Assembly (NCBI GenBank): GCA_965197575.1
Contig: OZ240214.1
Location: 124,001 to 188,000, forward strand
DNA length: 64,000 bases
From: VXOI01 sp965197575
GTDB taxonomy: Bacteria > Chloroflexota > Dehalococcoidia > Lucifugimonadales > UBA3495
Reading direction: 5' to 3'
Part shown: piece after piece, positions 15,599-23,364 of the stretch
Position numbering within the stretch: position 1 is the stretch's first letter
Layout: each line of letters begins with the position of its first letter
Position numbers and translations under genes: made by a program
Notes under the pieces: generated by a model
What the model was told of the DNA's origin: nothing
Seen by the model: the letters and a program-made list of their open reading frames with translations, nothing else
Database searches by the model: none

Positions 15599-16549
15599 AT
15601 GGTTACTAAGCTGACTTACAAAGGGATTATTGCCACCATCGGCAACACGCCCACGGTGGAGTTGTTGCGCATGAGCCCCAAAGAGGGCGTGCGCATCTAC
15701 GCCAAGCTCGAAGGCGCCAACCCCACCGGCAGCGTCAAGGACCGGATCGGCCTCAAGATGATCGAGCAGGCGGAGGCGGACGGCGAGCTGAGCCCCAGCC
15801 GGACCATCCTGGAGCCCACCAGCGGCAACACCGGCATCTCCCTGGCCATGATCGGCCGACTCAAGGGCTACAACGTCTCGGTGGTGATGCCCGAGAACGT
15901 AAGCGTGGAGCGTGTACAACTACTGGAAGCCTACGGGGCGAAGATCATTTCGTCCGATGGTTCCCGCGGCACCAACGGCTCTATCGAGGTCGCTCAAGAC
16001 CTGCTGGAGAAGAATCCCCACGACTACGTGATGATGTACCAGTACGGCAACAGCGGCAACCCCGGCGCTCACTACGAGACCACCGGCCCCGAAATCATCG
16101 AGGCGGTGCCGGAAGTCGATATGTTCGTGGCCGGCTTGGGCACCGGCGGCACGCTGATGGGGGTGGCCCGCCGCCTCAAGGAGCACAATCCCCAGACGAA
16201 AATCGTGGCCGTCGCGCCGGAGCCGGAGGACTTCATTTCCGGGCTTCGCAGCCTGGAGGACGGCTTCATCCCGCCGATCCTGGACATCAACCTGCTCGAC
16301 TCGCGAATGCTGGTGGGCAGCTTTGAGGCGTTCCACACCGCCAAGCGGCTGATGGACGAAGAGGGCATCTTCGCCGGCGTTTCCTCTGGATCGGTGGTCT
16401 ACGGGGCCATCCGGCAGGCGGAGCGGATGGAGTCGGGTTCCATCGTCTGTCTGCTGGCCGATGGCGGCTGGAAATACCTCAGCACCGCACTGTGGACCAA
16501 GGACTACGAGCAGTTGCGCGAAGAGTCCAAAGGCAAGATTTGGTGGTAG
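15599..16549 (+). CDS. cysM: PLP-dependent cysteine synthase, CysM-like
   Basis: A 316-residue fold-type II PLP enzyme. Seen: IIATIGNTPTVELLRMSP, the PLP lysine in NPTGSVKDRIGLKMI, the substrate loop EPTSGNTGISLAMIG, the glycine-rich phosphate cradle GLGTGGTLMGVARRL, and GVSSGSVVYGAIR with the pyridine-N serine. The C-terminal tail STALWTKDYEQLREESKGKIWW lengthens the protein like mycobacterial CysM, which uses O-phosphoserine and the thiocarboxylated carrier CysO. Adjacent to a MoeB-like E1 that could charge such a carrier. No carrier gene is visible in the window. O-acetylserine sulfhydrylase activity is the alternative. Confidence 0.85.
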   Translation: MVTKLTYKGIIATIGNTPTVELLRMSPKEGVRIYAKLEGANPTGSVKDRIGLKMIEQAEADGELSPSRTILEPTSGNTGISLAMIGRLKGYNVSVVMPENVSVERVQLLEAYGAKIISSDGSRGTNGSIEVAQDLLEKNPHDYVMMYQYGNSGNPGAHYETTGPEIIEAVPEVDMFVAGLGTGGTLMGVARRLKEHNPQTKIVAVAPEPEDFISGLRSLEDGFIPPILDINLLDSRMLVGSFEAFHTAKRLMDEEGIFAGVSSGSVVYGAIRQAERMESGSIVCLLADGGWKYLSTALWTKDYEQLREESKGKIWW

Positions 16550-16556
16550 CAATTCT

Positions 16557-16592
16557 TGGATTCCGGCCTCCGCGGGGACCATGTCAGGGACG
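16557..16592. repeat. Half copy of family B intergenic repeat
   Basis: TTGGATTCCGGCCTCCGCGG followed by GACCATGTCAGGGACG resembles one arm of the palindromic repeat found more completely at 58973-59110 and 59598-59687. It lies just after the cysM stop. Confidence 0.4.
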
Positions 16593-16612
16593 ATTGAGGG
16601 TGTTTCAATAGC

Positions 16613-16641
16613 TTGAACGCAGGCTAGGCCGGTGATATACT
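16613..16641 (+). promoter_or_regulatory. Promoter of the nusA-infB operon
   Basis: TTGAAC at 16613-16618 and TATACT at 16636-16641 are 17 bases apart, with TGA just before the -10 (extended -10). Predicted start about 16648, giving a leader of about 92 bases. Confidence 0.8.
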
Positions 16642-16667
16642 TTCGTCAAATGGTCCTTTCTTTCTGG

Positions 16668-16690
16668 AAGCGGGTTGAGCCCGCTTTCTT
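16668..16690 (+). promoter_or_regulatory. Leader hairpin upstream of nusA
   Basis: AAGCGGG at 16668-16674 pairs with CCCGCTT at 16680-16686 around a TTGAG loop and is followed by TCTTG. It looks like a weak intrinsic terminator or attenuator placed in the transcribed leader, suited to feedback by NusA on its own operon. Function is inferred. Confidence 0.55.
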
Positions 16691-16738
16691 GTTGATGGAG
16701 ACATGCGCTTCCAGCAGGTTTCGGAAGGGGGCTGACCG

Positions 16739-18331
16739 ATGAAAAGCGATTTCCTTATAGCGTTGACCCAATTGGCGGCGGAAAGGCACCTGCCACGAGA
16801 ACAGGTGCTTGGGGCCATTGAAGTTGCCCTGGCTTCCGCCTTCAAGAAGGACAATCCGGCTTCGGGTCAGAACATATCGGTGACGCTGAATCCCAACACC
16901 GGGGAGGTCAGCGTCTATGCCCTGAAAATGGTCGTGGACAGCGTTGAAGACCCGGACCGCGAGATTACGCTGGGCGACGCGCAACACATCAAGCGCACCG
17001 CCACCATCGGCGACGAAGTGGCGGCCGCCGAGCCCCTGCCCCACAACGCCAGCCGCATCGCCGCCCAGACCGCCAAGCAGGTCGTCCTGCAGCGCCTGCG
17101 GGAGGCGGAGCGGGAGTTGCTCTTCCAAGAGTTCCAGCAGCATGAGGGCGACATCGTTTCCGGCATCGTCGAGCAGGCCGAGGCGGGCCGCTCCATCACC
17201 CTCGACTTGGGCCGCGCTCAAGCGGTCCTTCCCTATGAAGAACAGGTCGGCAGCGAACGCTACCGCAAGGGCCAGCGGGTCAAGGTCTTCCTGCTTAGCG
17301 TCCGGAGCACACCCAAGGGGCCGGAGATACTGGTGTCCCGCAGCCATCGCAATATGCTGAGACGGCTGTTCGAGATCGAGGTCCCGGAGGTCTACAACGG
17401 CGTGGTGGAGATCAAGGCGATTGCCCGCGAGCCAGGCTCCCGCAGCAAGGTTGCCGTGACCGCAACCCAGCCAGGCATCGACCCGGTGGGCTCTTGCATC
17501 GGCATCCGGGGCAACAGGATCCAGAGCATCGTCAACGAGTTGCAGGGTGAGAAGATCGACATCGTGTCTTGGGACAACGACCCGCGGTCTTTCATCGCCA
17601 AAGCCCTCAGTCCCTCGGAGCCGGTGCATGTGGAGTTGTTGGACGTCGAGCAGACTGCCATCGTGGTGGTCCCCGACCGGCAGCTTTCGCTGGCCATCGG
17701 CAAGGAAGGCCAGAACACCCGCCTTGCCGCCCGGCTCACCGGCTGGCGGCTGGACATCAAAGGCATGACCGAGTGGGAGGAGATCCGCGAGGCGCGCATC
17801 AGCGGCGCGGCGGCGGCGGCCCAAGCGGCAGCGCAGGCCGCGGCCGCTCAAGCCGCAGAGGCGCCCGAATCGGCAGCGGTCGCCGAGGCGGTCGCGGTGG
17901 CCGAAGCCGCATCCGACGCGCTGGATGCCGCGGATGCCATCGAACAGGCCGCGGTGGTTGTCCCGGTCGAAGCCGTGGCGGTCGCGGGGGTGGACCAAGA
18001 CAATATCCTTGAGGCCCTGATCCGCGAGGAAGAAACGCTGGCGGCCGAAGTTCCGGCGCCCGTCGAAACCGCCATTCCCGGCCTCAGTGTCGACGACCTG
18101 GACGCCTTCACCCTGGACGACGTGGCCATCCTGGACGACGACGAAGAAGACGAAGAGGAACAGGAAGGCGAGATCGACGACAGCCTGCCCCGGCTGGCCG
18201 ACCTGCCGGTACTCACGCCGGATGCCGGGAAGATCCGGTTCGCCGAGGATATCGTGGAAGACATCCGCGGCGGTGGCCGTCGCGGCGGCCGCGCCCGTCG
18301 CGGCGGCGGTGGCTCTCGCCGGGGCCGTTAG
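16739..18331 (+). CDS. nusA: Transcription termination/antitermination factor NusA
   Basis: A 530-residue NusA. Domains: the RNA-polymerase-binding N-terminal domain (1-125), an S1 domain (about 135-205, GDIVSGIVEQAEAGRSITLDLG), KH1 with GSCIGIRGNRIQSIVNELQGEKIDIV and KH2 with SLAIGKEGQNTRLAARLTGW. After residue 350 comes a family-untypical tail: an Ala-rich helix, a long acidic stretch (LDDDEEDEEEQEGEIDD) and an arginine-glycine end (GGGRRGGRARRGGGGSRRGR). The tail may contact RNA or ribosomal partners. It heads the operon with rnpM, infB, rbfA and truB. The usual upstream rimP is absent. Confidence 0.95.
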   Translation: MKSDFLIALTQLAAERHLPREQVLGAIEVALASAFKKDNPASGQNISVTLNPNTGEVSVYALKMVVDSVEDPDREITLGDAQHIKRTATIGDEVAAAEPLPHNASRIAAQTAKQVVLQRLREAERELLFQEFQQHEGDIVSGIVEQAEAGRSITLDLGRAQAVLPYEEQVGSERYRKGQRVKVFLLSVRSTPKGPEILVSRSHRNMLRRLFEIEVPEVYNGVVEIKAIAREPGSRSKVAVTATQPGIDPVGSCIGIRGNRIQSIVNELQGEKIDIVSWDNDPRSFIAKALSPSEPVHVELLDVEQTAIVVVPDRQLSLAIGKEGQNTRLAARLTGWRLDIKGMTEWEEIREARISGAAAAAQAAAQAAAAQAAEAPESAAVAEAVAVAEAASDALDAADAIEQAAVVVPVEAVAVAGVDQDNILEALIREEETLAAEVPAPVETAIPGLSVDDLDAFTLDDVAILDDDEEDEEEQEGEIDDSLPRLADLPVLTPDAGKIRFAEDIVEDIRGGGRRGGRARRGGGGSRRGR

Positions 18332-18355
18332 GCCCGCACCGCGGGAGGCCGCGCC

Positions 18356-18646
18356 TTGCCTAGAAAGCGGCACATCCCCGAGCGTAGCTGCGTTGCTTGC
18401 GGCAGCAAGATGCCCAAGCAGGATTTGGTGCGCGTGGTGCGCTCACCCCAAGGCGCGGTCGCGGTAGACCTTCAAGGCAAAGCTCCGGGTCGCGGCGCTT
18501 ACCTTTGCCCGAAAGACGGCTGCTGGGATCTGGCCCTTGCCCGTGGCCGGCTCTCCCGGAATCTCGGTGTCGAGATTTCCAGCCAGGATCGGGAAGCGCT
18601 TCTCGAAGCAGGCCGGTCTTTCCACGAGCAGCCGATTGCCGGATAA
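18356..18646 (+). CDS. rnpM: YlxR/RnpM RNA-binding protein
   Basis: A 96-residue DUF448 protein. YlxR (RnpM) binds the RNA subunit of RNase P and modulates it in Bacillus. Seen: RKRHIPERSCVACGSKMPKQDLVRVVR, the family's opening block with CxxC, then DLQGKAPGRGAYLCPKDGCWDLALARGRLSRNL, the signature GRGAYLC and the C-terminal helix. Start is a TTG at 18356, 25 bases after nusA; GGAGG lies upstream. The ylxQ gene that often follows is missing, and infB begins 32 bases downstream. Confidence 0.9.
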   Translation: MPRKRHIPERSCVACGSKMPKQDLVRVVRSPQGAVAVDLQGKAPGRGAYLCPKDGCWDLALARGRLSRNLGVEISSQDREALLEAGRSFHEQPIAG

Positions 18647-18677
18647 TGGTCTCGTGATACCCTAGAGCGGAGGACTG

Positions 18678-20510
18678 ATGACGACCGAAGCGACAATCAC
18701 TGAAGACACAGGCAGAGCCAGGTCCCAACGCCGGAACGGAGAACGGCGCGGGGCCCAGCCGCGTTCGCTGGTCCTGCCGGAAACGATGACCGTCCAGTAC
18801 TTGGCCGAGGTGCTGGCCCAATCGCCCATCGACGTCATCAAGCAGTTGATGCGCAACGGTATCATGGCGGGTATGAACCAGGTCATCGACTACCAGGTGG
18901 CGACGCTGGTCACGACTGCTTTCGGCGTCCGCACCGCCATGGCCCAGCAGCCCACCCCCGCCGCCCGGCCGGTCGCGGTGGCGGAACGCGACGAGGACGA
19001 CCCCAACCTGATCGCGCGGCCCCCGGTCGTCACCGTTCTGGGCCATGTCGACCACGGGAAGACTTCCCTGCTGGACGTTATCAAGAACTCCCGCGTGGCC
19101 GACCGCGAGGCCGGGGGCATAACCCAGCACATCGGCGCTTATCAGGTCGAGGTGCGGGGCCAGCCCATCACCTTCCTCGACACCCCCGGCCATGCCGCCT
19201 TCACCGCCATCCGCGCCCGCGGCGCGCGGGTCACGGACATAGCCGTCCTGGTGGTGGCCGCCGACGATGGGATCATGCCCCAGACCGTCGAAGCAATCAA
19301 CCACGCCAAGGCCGCCGAAGTCCCCCTGGTGGTGGCGATCAACAAGATCGACCTGCCCGGCGCGGACCCGGAGCGGGTCAAGCGCCAGCTCAGTGAAAAC
19401 GACCTGCTGGTCGAGGACTGGGGCGGCGACGTAATCTCGGTGAACGTGTCCGCGCGGACCGGCGAGGCCATCGACGACCTGCTGGAGAACATTCTGCTGG
19501 TTGCCGAAATATCCGAACTGAAGGCTAACCCCGACAAGTCCGCAAGTGGCGTGGTCATCGAGGCGAAGCTCGACCGCAAGCGGGGGCCCAGCGCCACGGT
19601 GCTGGTCTCGGACGGGACCCTCTCTGTGGGCGATTACATCGTCGCCGGCTCCGCCACCGGGCGGGTGCGGGCCATCACGGACGACAAGGGGCAAATCCGC
19701 GAAAAAGTAACGCCCGGTTGCCCCGCCGAGGTCTTGGGCTTCGGCTCGCTGCCTGACGCCGGCGACCGGCTCAGCGTGGTCGGAAGCGACCGCCAAGCCA
19801 AGGCCATCGCCGTCGGCCGCGACCGCGCTCGCGGCTCCCGCCCCGGCCAGACTCGAGCGCTCAGCCTGGAAGAGGTGGTCAATCGGATCGAGATCGGCGA
19901 CGTTAAAGAGATGAACCTGGTGCTGAAGGCTGACGTGCAAGGCAGCCTGGAAGCCATCCGGCAGTCGCTGGAACGGCTGGTCGACGAGGACGCGAAAGTG
20001 CGCGTGCTCCACACGGGGGTCGGAGGCGTGACCGAGTCGGACGTGCTCTTGGCCAGCGCTTCGGACGCCGTGGTCATCAGCTTCTCCACCGGCGCGGAGC
20101 CCAGCGCCGAGCGCTTGGCCGACCGGATGGGCGTGGAGATTCGGAACTACAACATCATCTACCAGTTGATCGACGACATCGAGCTGGCCCTCCATGGCAT
20201 GTTGCAGCCGGTGTTTACCGAGGTAATCGTAGGCCGGGCGGAAATCCGGGAGCTGTTCGAGGGTCGCCGCGGCGCGAATATCGCCGGTTGCCGTGTGACC
20301 GAGGGCCGGGTGGTTCGCAACGGGGCAGTCCGTTTGATGAGGGAAGGCAGCAACGTCGCCGAGAGCACCATTTCCAGCCTGCGCCACTTCCGGGACGAAG
20401 TGAACGAGATGAACTCCGGCACCGAGTGCGGCGTGGTGCTACAAGGCTTCAACGACTTCCACATAGGCGACGTCATCGAGGTATTCCGCCAGGAACGCGG
20501 CCGCCGGTAG
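18678..20510 (+). CDS. infB: Translation initiation factor IF-2
   Basis: A 610-residue IF-2, the GTPase that brings initiator tRNA to the 30S subunit and joins the subunits. Seen: an IF2_N domain (MTVQYLAEVLAQSPIDVIKQLMRNGIMAGMNQ, about 35-80), G1 GHVDHGKTS, G3 DTPGHAAF, G4 NKID, domain II, the C1 domain and the C2 domain with the tRNA-binding GTECGVVLQGFNDFHIGDVIE. It is much shorter than the E. coli form (890) because the long N-terminal linker is nearly absent, as is normal for compact Chloroflexota. The switch II DTPGH is intact. Confidence 0.95.
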   Translation: MTTEATITEDTGRARSQRRNGERRGAQPRSLVLPETMTVQYLAEVLAQSPIDVIKQLMRNGIMAGMNQVIDYQVATLVTTAFGVRTAMAQQPTPAARPVAVAERDEDDPNLIARPPVVTVLGHVDHGKTSLLDVIKNSRVADREAGGITQHIGAYQVEVRGQPITFLDTPGHAAFTAIRARGARVTDIAVLVVAADDGIMPQTVEAINHAKAAEVPLVVAINKIDLPGADPERVKRQLSENDLLVEDWGGDVISVNVSARTGEAIDDLLENILLVAEISELKANPDKSASGVVIEAKLDRKRGPSATVLVSDGTLSVGDYIVAGSATGRVRAITDDKGQIREKVTPGCPAEVLGFGSLPDAGDRLSVVGSDRQAKAIAVGRDRARGSRPGQTRALSLEEVVNRIEIGDVKEMNLVLKADVQGSLEAIRQSLERLVDEDAKVRVLHTGVGGVTESDVLLASASDAVVISFSTGAEPSAERLADRMGVEIRNYNIIYQLIDDIELALHGMLQPVFTEVIVGRAEIRELFEGRRGANIAGCRVTEGRVVRNGAVRLMREGSNVAESTISSLRHFRDEVNEMNSGTECGVVLQGFNDFHIGDVIEVFRQERGRR

Positions 20511-20582
20511 CCTCAACGTAACTCTCCGGATCAAACCGTCAGGGCGGGCCAAACTGGACCACGGGCATTTAGGACTTACGCG

Positions 20583-20948
20583 ATGTCCAGGCGCATCGAC
20601 CGCGTCAACGATCAGCTTCGAGACGAGATCAGCCAACTCTTGGCGCGAGCAACCAAGGACCCGCGCCTGAGCGGGGTGATCAGCATCACCCAGGTGAGCT
20701 CGTCCAACGACCTGCGCTCGGCCCGGGTGTTCGTCAGCGTGATGGGCAACGAGGAAACCAAGAACACCGCCTTGGACGGCATCCGGTCCGCGGCGGCGTT
20801 TCTGCGAAGGGAGCTCCGGGGAAGGGTCAACCTTCGCCACACTCCTCACCTCACCTTTGTCTTGGACGATTCTATCGAGGAAGGGGACCGCGTCTTGCGC
20901 CTTTTGGACGACCACACACCCGGCGCGTCCCCACCCGGTTCGCCCTGA
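20583..20948 (+). CDS. rbfA: 30S ribosome-binding factor RbfA
   Basis: A 121-residue RbfA with the KH-like fold: SRRIDRVNDQLRDEISQLLARATKDPRL, VSSSNDLRSARVFVSVMG and the RRELRGRVNLRHTPHLTFVLDDSIEEGDRVLRLL end. RbfA acts in late 16S processing and cold adaptation. The spacing of 72 bases after infB is longer than elsewhere in the operon. Start ATG at 20583 has TAGGA upstream. truB follows after 18 bases. Confidence 0.92.
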   Translation: MSRRIDRVNDQLRDEISQLLARATKDPRLSGVISITQVSSSNDLRSARVFVSVMGNEETKNTALDGIRSAAAFLRRELRGRVNLRHTPHLTFVLDDSIEEGDRVLRLLDDHTPGASPPGSP

Positions 20949-20966
20949 GCAGCCGAGGGATTGATC

Positions 20967-21938
20967 GTGGCCAAGGGCCGAAGCGCCAACAACACCCCGG
21001 CGGTCAACGGGTTCATCAACCTGTACAAGCCCGTCGGCATCACATCGATGGAAGCGCTGCGCCGGATAAAGCGCATTACCGGGCAGCGCCAGAAAGTCGG
21101 GCACGGGGGCACCATGGACCCCTTGGCGCGTGGGGTGCTGCCGGTCTGCTTCGGGCAAGCGACCCGGTTGATGGAATACGTGGTGGGCGGCCTCAAGCGT
21201 TACGTCATGGACGTCACTCTGGGAGTTTCCACCACCACCTACGACGCCGAGGGTGAAGTCTCCGCAACCAGGAGCCCTGACGGTGTTACCCTCGCGGACA
21301 TCGAAACCGCCCTGGAAGGTTTCGTGGGCGCAATCATGCAGACCCCGCCCATGTACAGTGCGGTGAAGGTCGACGGGCAGCGTCTGTACAAGTTGGCCCG
21401 GGCCGGAATCGAGGTGGAGCGCGAGCCCCGCGAGGTGGAGGTCCACAGCATTCAGGTGGTGGAGTTCGCTCCGCCGCGGCTGAAGCTGGACGTGGAATGC
21501 GGGCGCGGCGTCTATATGCGGTCGCTGGCCCACGACCTGGGGGAATTACTCGGTTGCGGGGGTCACGTGGCCGACCTGGTGCGGATGGGTTGCAGCGGCT
21601 TCAACGCCGATGATGGAGTCACCCTCGACCAGCTAACGGCCGACGCCGCATCCGACGAGGGCTGGCGGCAGCACCTTCACCCCATAGACTGGGTGCTCCG
21701 GGACCTGAAGAGCATCACCGTCGGCGGCCACGCGGAGCAGTTTTTGCGCCACGGCCAGCCGGTCAGTCTGGGGCGCCCCGCCCTTGACGCCGGTTATCTG
21801 GAGCAGTTCCGGGCCTATGACGCCGCCGGGCGCTTCCTGGCCTTGGTGCGCTACAACCGGCCGGAAAACTCTTGGCGCCCGGTCAAGGTGTTCCAACTGG
21901 ACACTCCCTCGCCCCTGGCTCCGGTCCCCACGCCTTAG
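20967..21938 (+). CDS. truB: tRNA pseudouridine(55) synthase TruB
   Basis: A 323-residue TruB that makes the near-universal pseudouridine 55 in the T-loop. Seen: FINLYKPVGITSMEALRRIKRITGQ, the catalytic block KVGHGGTMDPLARGVLPVCFG with the nucleophilic aspartate, RYVMDVTLGVSTTTYDAEGEV, PPMYSAVKVDGQRLYKLARAG, and RGVYMRSLAHDLGELLGCGGHVADLVR. A C-terminal PUA-like part completes it. I start it at the GTG at 20967, six bases after GAGGGA; a TTG at 20961 is too close. Last gene of the nusA operon. Confidence 0.93.
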   Translation: MAKGRSANNTPAVNGFINLYKPVGITSMEALRRIKRITGQRQKVGHGGTMDPLARGVLPVCFGQATRLMEYVVGGLKRYVMDVTLGVSTTTYDAEGEVSATRSPDGVTLADIETALEGFVGAIMQTPPMYSAVKVDGQRLYKLARAGIEVEREPREVEVHSIQVVEFAPPRLKLDVECGRGVYMRSLAHDLGELLGCGGHVADLVRMGCSGFNADDGVTLDQLTADAASDEGWRQHLHPIDWVLRDLKSITVGGHAEQFLRHGQPVSLGRPALDAGYLEQFRAYDAAGRFLALVRYNRPENSWRPVKVFQLDTPSPLAPVPTP

Positions 21939-21964
21939 CCTCTCCTGTGGGAAGGAAATCCGCC

Positions 21965-21993
21965 TTGACAATCCGAGGCGGGAGTGTATATAT
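21965..21993 (+). promoter_or_regulatory. Promoter for the DUF5679 gene
   Basis: A perfect TTGACA at 21965-21970 is followed 16-17 bases later by TATATAT (21987-21993) with a TG two bases ahead. Predicted start about 22000, leaving a 65-base leader. The 20-codon frame starting at 21992 begins inside the -10 box and so would not be translated. Confidence 0.7.
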
Positions 21994-22065
21994 GAAGGAA
22001 CGCTACGTAAGGTCGCTCAACACCCGCAACCGCAACTCGTCGCAAATCGCATAGGGGGTGCGCCA

Positions 22066-22206
22066 ATGGAGGCCTATTGCTTTAAGTGCAGGGCCAAGCG
22101 GGAGATCTCCAACCCGCAACAAGTCACCTTGAAGAACGGTCGGCCGGCCACCCAGGGAGTATGCCCCAATTGCGGTACCAAGATGTTCCGTATCGGGAAG
22201 GCGTAG
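22066..22206 (+). CDS. DUF5679 small zinc-ribbon protein
   Basis: A 46-residue protein with two knuckles, CFKC (residues 5-8) and CPNC (32-35), which should bind one zinc. It matches DUF5679 throughout: KAKREISNPQQVTLKNGRPATQGVCPNCGTKMFRIGK-like blocks are the family signature. An AGGGGG element lies upstream. The function is unknown, but the family is widespread in Chloroflexota and the gene has one of the best promoters of the window, which hints at high expression and a ribosome- or nucleic-acid-linked role. Confidence 0.85.
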   Translation: MEAYCFKCRAKREISNPQQVTLKNGRPATQGVCPNCGTKMFRIGKA

Positions 22207-22271
22207 CAAGCATCCGACAAGCGGCGGATGGTTCTGGACCGGGACTCGCCCCCAAGCACAACCAAGCCGGT

Positions 22272-22952
22272 CTAGGCTTGGACCGCCCCAACCGCTCCGA
22301 ACCCGAGTTTCGTCAAAAGGCTCCGCGGGTTTTGCTCCAACAGAGTTTGCACCTCGTCGTCATCGAGGCCCGCTCCCTTGGCGACTTTTTGCGTCATTTC
22401 GGGGGTGAGCAGGTCACCGGGTTCGTGAGCGTCGGAGTCCAAGACCATCTGAGCGCCCGCCTGCCGGGCCATACGCACCACATGGCCGTTGGCGAAGCTG
22501 TGGCCCCGCCGGGCTGAGACCTCCAGGTACACGCCTCGCTCGGCGGCAAGACGCGCCTCGTCCAGCGTGATTAGTCCCGGATGGGCCAGCACGTCTACCC
22601 AGGGCGAGCGAATGGCGGCCTCGTTGGTGCCCGGCTCGACCGGCTCGGTTACCGTTTCGCCGTGGACGTTGACAATTTTCGCGCCCATCTCCTTTGCGGT
22701 GCGGGCCACGAGGTCGATGTCCTCCTTGGGGACATGGGTAATCTCGACTCCCGGCAGCACCAGGATGTCCCAACGGCGGGTGGCCTGAGCGCAGTCGATT
22801 ACCAAGGTCTTAAGCACGAATTCCACGTTGCCCAGCCCCACGTGGTCGGTCACGGCCATTGCCCGGTATCCCCGCACAAGGGCCCGCCGGATCAGCTCGA
22901 TGGGCGAAAGCACGCCGTCGCTAAGAAACGTGTGGGTGTGAAAATCGTACAT
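22272..22952 (-). CDS. PHP-domain phosphoesterase (histidinol-phosphatase-like)
   Basis: A 226-residue PHP protein. Seen: MYDFHTHTFLSDGVLSPIELIRRAL, with the HxH metal motif, AVTDHVGLGN (second motif), LPGVEITHV (glutamate ligand), NVHGET, DVLAHPGLI and the closing LDSDAHEPGDL with the DxH pair. These account for the usual three-metal site. An internal ATG at 22952, with CGGAG eight bases upstream, is preferred over the GTG at 22961. The KEMGAKIVNVHGE text is like PHP proteins annotated as histidinol phosphatase, but no his gene is nearby, so another phosphate ester or nuclease role is possible. Confidence 0.8.
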   Translation of the reverse strand: MYDFHTHTFLSDGVLSPIELIRRALVRGYRAMAVTDHVGLGNVEFVLKTLVIDCAQATRRWDILVLPGVEITHVPKEDIDLVARTAKEMGAKIVNVHGETVTEPVEPGTNEAAIRSPWVDVLAHPGLITLDEARLAAERGVYLEVSARRGHSFANGHVVRMARQAGAQMVLDSDAHEPGDLLTPEMTQKVAKGAGLDDDEVQTLLEQNPRSLLTKLGFGAVGAVQA

Positions 22953-23007
22953 TCCAGGCACTCCGTGTTATTATCGCTCAGGCCCCGACTCAGCCCTCTT
23001 CGCAGCA

Positions 23008-23364
23008 TTGATAGTGAGCCAATTGACTCAGTCCCCAGTATCCGCCGACCGGTCCGCCTGTGGCCGCTGCGGCCGTCAGCCACGGCCCACCTGGGCCTTT
23101 TCCTTCGAACTCCCCGGCAGCGACCCGGACCAGCCGAAGGGTGAAATCCTCAAGTGCGTCCGCTGCGCCCTGCGACACTCGTCGATGCTGCGTCGGTCCT
23201 TCAAGGTGGCCTTGGTCGTGGGCACGTTGATAACCGCGTTGAACCAAGGGAACGTTATAGTCGCCGGCGACTGGGCCAACGAGCTCTTCTGGAAGATCCC
23301 CCTGACCTACTGCGTCCCGTTCTGCGTGGCCACCTACGCCTCTCTCAGCACAGCCCGGCGCTAG
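23008..23364 (+). CDS. NrtS-like nitrate/nitrite transporter family protein
   Basis: A 118-residue protein with a cysteine pair region (CGRC, residues 18-21, and CVRC about 50-53) ahead of two membrane spans, FKVALVVGTLITALNQGNVIVAG and IPLTYCVPFCVATYAS. The block KVALVVGT...NQG...WKIPLTYCVPFCVATY is the NrtS signature; cyanobacterial NrtS proteins make a two-part nitrate/nitrite transporter. The N-terminal zinc-ribbon-like portion is an addition. Start is a TTG at 23008 or GTG at 23014. It converges on lexA with a four-base overlap of stops. No nitrate enzymes are near. Confidence 0.6.
   Translation: MIVSQLTQSPVSADRSACGRCGRQPRPTWAFSFELPGSDPDQPKGEILKCVRCALRHSSMLRRSFKVALVVGTLITALNQGNVIVAGDWANELFWKIPLTYCVPFCVATYASLSTARR

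Noticed and set aside
21992..22054. 20-codon frame with ATG before the DUF5679 gene
   Set aside because: Its ATG lies within the -10 box of the promoter at 21965, so it would not be in the transcript.
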